Positions 61,276-64,000 of a DNA stretch of 64,000 nucleotides are shown in pieces; the stretch's first letter is position 1, and each line of letters opens with the position of its first letter. The DNA comes from Synchiropus splendidus. Lineage: Eukaryota > Chordata > Actinopteri > Syngnathiformes > Callionymidae. The stretch is from contig NC_071336.1 of the NCBI RefSeq assembly GCF_027744825.2, positions 13,419,501 through 13,483,500 on the forward strand. The letters run 5' to 3'. Both the position numbers and the translations under genes were made by a program. Below the pieces are notes generated by a model. The model was not told the DNA's origin, ran no database searches, and worked only from the letters and a program-made list of their open reading frames with translations.

Positions 61276-64000
61276 ACTTATGCGGGAGATCGCGAATGAG
61301 TGAATGGTTTATACATTTTATTATTTTTAAAATTTGACAATACTTTACCTTTAGATGAATATTACATTTCATAAGGGGCCAGGTTATAGATTGTGACCGT
61401 TGAAAAGGGCCATCAAACCCAAAGAAAGCAGGGTAAGAGAAACTTGAAAATAAAAATCAGGTGATGATATCATGTGTGATTATCAAATGACACTTTAAAA
61501 ATGCACAGAAATTGTTGGCTTGTTATGTTTTATTTCATTTAAACCCCATTCCATTTAAAGATTGTCAATGTGTCTCACACATTTCACAAATATACAATTC
61601 TAACTCATACAATCTACTTTCAATTCTGATGTATTTTAAGGGACAAAAAATACTCCTAAAATAGCCAACAGAAAAGACGAACTATTAAGAAAACGAGAAA
61701 GTGATGTTTGAATGTGAATGAACAGAACACAAGGCACAAGACAAAAATGTCACAGGCAATGTCACTTTTATAGTTCTACTCTGACTCCAGGAGGGCCACA
61801 TTAATACAGTCAGAGGGCCACACTTTGCTGAGCTCAGCTTTATCATGTCTACACGTTGTGTTTAGCTTTATCATGTCTACACGCTGACCTCCAGGTTTCC
61901 TGTGCTAAGGGAGGAAACCAGAGTGTCAGATTTGACCCATGTGGGAGGGAGGCTGCTGCGAGCCCAACTTCTTCACAGTGTTGCACATTGCACATGTAGA
62001 AGTTGCACATATAGAAGTACACAAATTCAATTTTGTACTGTCTTGTCAGTTTAATGAAGCATTCACCAGCTGGTCTGGATACAGGCATCTAAAAGAATGA
62101 GTGAACAAAAAGTCAATTTGTCAAATAACACAGACCACATAATCTTCACAGCCATCCCAAATAAAAAGTAATTCAGACCACTTCTCCTTGTTTTCTGCTC
62201 TCCCTGAGATCACGCTTCTTTGGTGTCTTTTCCCACAACGATCCTTCACGAACATTCAGACAGCATGTTGGGACACAGTGTCCCTCAGCAAGCCAAGATT
62301 TCTGTGCAAGGAAGTAACCAAACACACATGAAGGAACTGCAGACACACACCACGGGTGTCAAAACGGACTCACACCCTGACACTCTGCGTGTCTTGGATT
62401 ATAAAAGGCAATTTATTCTGATGCTTCAAATGGGATGAACATTAAAGTTGCCATCAGATTTAGATTAAGAGTGAATTCCAGTTCCTTCCTTAATCCTCAA
62501 CCACCGTCTTCAACCTCAAAAATGCACGCTGCCGTGAAGTAGGACTGTCCGAATTCTCAGGAAGTGAAGTTGAGGAGCAAGACTGAGGTATGAAGTATCT
62601 TCCTGAATTTTGAGATTCACCAGCACCTACCTGAGGGTTGAGGGATACCCAGAACGCTTCGCATTTGTATTTTCAGCCAATAAAAAATGGGGTTCAAAGT
62701 GGCAAAGAAAGCAAGCTACAAATGTCTTTTCTTTGTCAGCGGAGATATAAATATTACAAAAAGCATTGTAGTATTGTTAATCACTCATTGTTGCATTCAT
62801 TTTTTGTTTTTTTGTGGAGGTTCCTCTGAATCGACAGACTGAACGCTGCTTTTGTGTAAATTCTGCCCCCACAGTCTGAGGAAGTAGCTGCATTTTAGGG
62901 GCGTCCCATTCTAACTCATGTGTAGGCCTGAACACTTTCTTGAGGGTGACTGAGCTGGAGGGTTATGGGTTGAGAAATAAGGGCGGAATTCACCCAAGCA
63001 TTGATGATCACTTTCATATTAACATCGGAACACCTTACTTTTGGCGACAGAGACAGGAGGAAGCAAACGTGACAAAGCATGACGCAGCAAACCCTATTGA
63101 CATCCAAGTGGTTATTGAAAAGGCAGGTCATAGCCGAGCGAAGATGTCAACATAGCTTTGTGTCGATGACACACCTCCTTTAAGTGCCACTCTGTTTTGA
63201 AGCATGAGCGTCACTAAGTTGTGTTCAACGTGGACTCTTGTCACTTTGAAGAAGGTGCAGCACTTGAAGAACATGAGAAGGCAATACATATTGAAGGCAC
63301 ACAGTTGAAAGGGCAGGAGTTAAGTGCCATTCAAGGTTACCATCCTGTTTTGAGATGCAGGAGACTCAAGTGCGTGGCTGGTTCAGTGAATGTACCCACG
63401 TGGAAGGGAAAGATGCTGTTAATTCTAACAGCGCACAGCAATTACAAAAGATCAACATTTACAACTGAACCGACAGCGACTCTCTCCTTCAAAGTCTCTT
63501 CAAGTCGAAGATGAACCTGTTGATCTCAAGCGTCTTCCAAAGGCATAACTGCGTCTTCAAGTAGTAGTTTATGACTCATGTCATGTATGGAATGCACAGT
63601 TTTAGTGTCACTTCCAAATATCACTGCGGGAACAGGGCGTAGCAACAATTGCTGCGCAGAAGAACTCCAGAGGGAATCAGGGAGATACACTGTTGGAAAA
63701 CATGACGGATAAACAGTCTTAACATTTCACTAATGGAATTCAAATGTTTTGTTTTTAGCCCCAAAACTAGAGGGAAATGGAGAGCAAGAGAGTCAATCGC
63801 TGAGCTCGCTGAGCATTCATCTACAATGGAGTGGATCATATGGGGTTGAGACTAAAGTCACTAAGTTGCACACACCTTTCTATGCTTTACACGACCATCC
63901 ACTTGGGAGCAGACGCAAACATCCATGTAAAGGGAAGCCAATGGAGTGCCATCTGAAATCCAAATAGTTGTTTAAATTCAAGTTCTCCCTTCAGTTACTA
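61276..64000. other. Distal intergenic DNA, nothing recognised
   Basis: No gene, RNA or intact mobile element is evident up to the window end. A 20-bp tandem duplication (61836-61855 and 61864-61883) and a nearby 16-bp near-repeat (around 61985-62018) are the only structured features noted. Short open frames (for example 63221-63514, plus) are unrecognised. Confidence 0.55.
61836..61883. repeat. Two-copy tandem duplication, period 28 bp
   Basis: agctttatcatgtctacacg occurs at 61836-61855 and again exactly at 61864-61883, separated by ttgtgttt. Confidence 0.95.

Overview
The window is vertebrate, almost certainly teleost fish, nuclear DNA. It has one intron-rich gene, long AT-leaning non-coding stretches, large TA and GATA/GACA microsatellites, and repeat remnants of kinds I recognise from ray-finned fish: LINE 3' ends, hAT-like MITEs and SINE-like pieces. 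I cannot name the species.

The only gene I can support is a plus-strand TNF superfamily ligand. It is best called tnfsf10 (TRAIL)-like and runs from the start codon at 7821 to the stop at 57713. Seven coding exons join in frame: 7821-8042, 28376-28525, 54507-54543, 54618-54725, 55843-55991, 56282-56392 and 57528-57713. They total 963 nt and encode 320 aa. The product is a type II membrane protein: a 43-residue cytoplasmic tail, one membrane segment, a two-cysteine stalk and a C-terminal TNF homology domain with the TRAIL-type cysteine (C268). Exons 3 (37 nt) and 4 (108 nt) are too short to stand out as open frames. I found them by following splice phase, and without them the domain would lack its first beta strand.

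Layout: 1-7300 is upstream DNA with no recognisable gene and starts inside a repeat remnant. 7320-7820 is a GC/CpG-richer promoter and leader region with a CTCF-like site and several upstream ATGs. 8043-28375 (20.3 kb) and 28526-54506 (26.0 kb) are two very large introns that hold most of the repeats. 54507-57713 is a compact 3.2 kb block with the last five exons. 57714 to about 58750 is the 3' UTR, with two poly(A) signals. The rest is intergenic and ends in further repeat remnants.

I found no second protein gene, tRNA, rRNA, CRISPR array or evident new system. The main points for follow-up are the hidden exons, the interrupted TNF domain, the uORF-rich leader, a MITE family carrying CTCF-like motifs, near-identical 68-bp direct repeats on either side of exon 2, and a perfect AT-rich palindrome.
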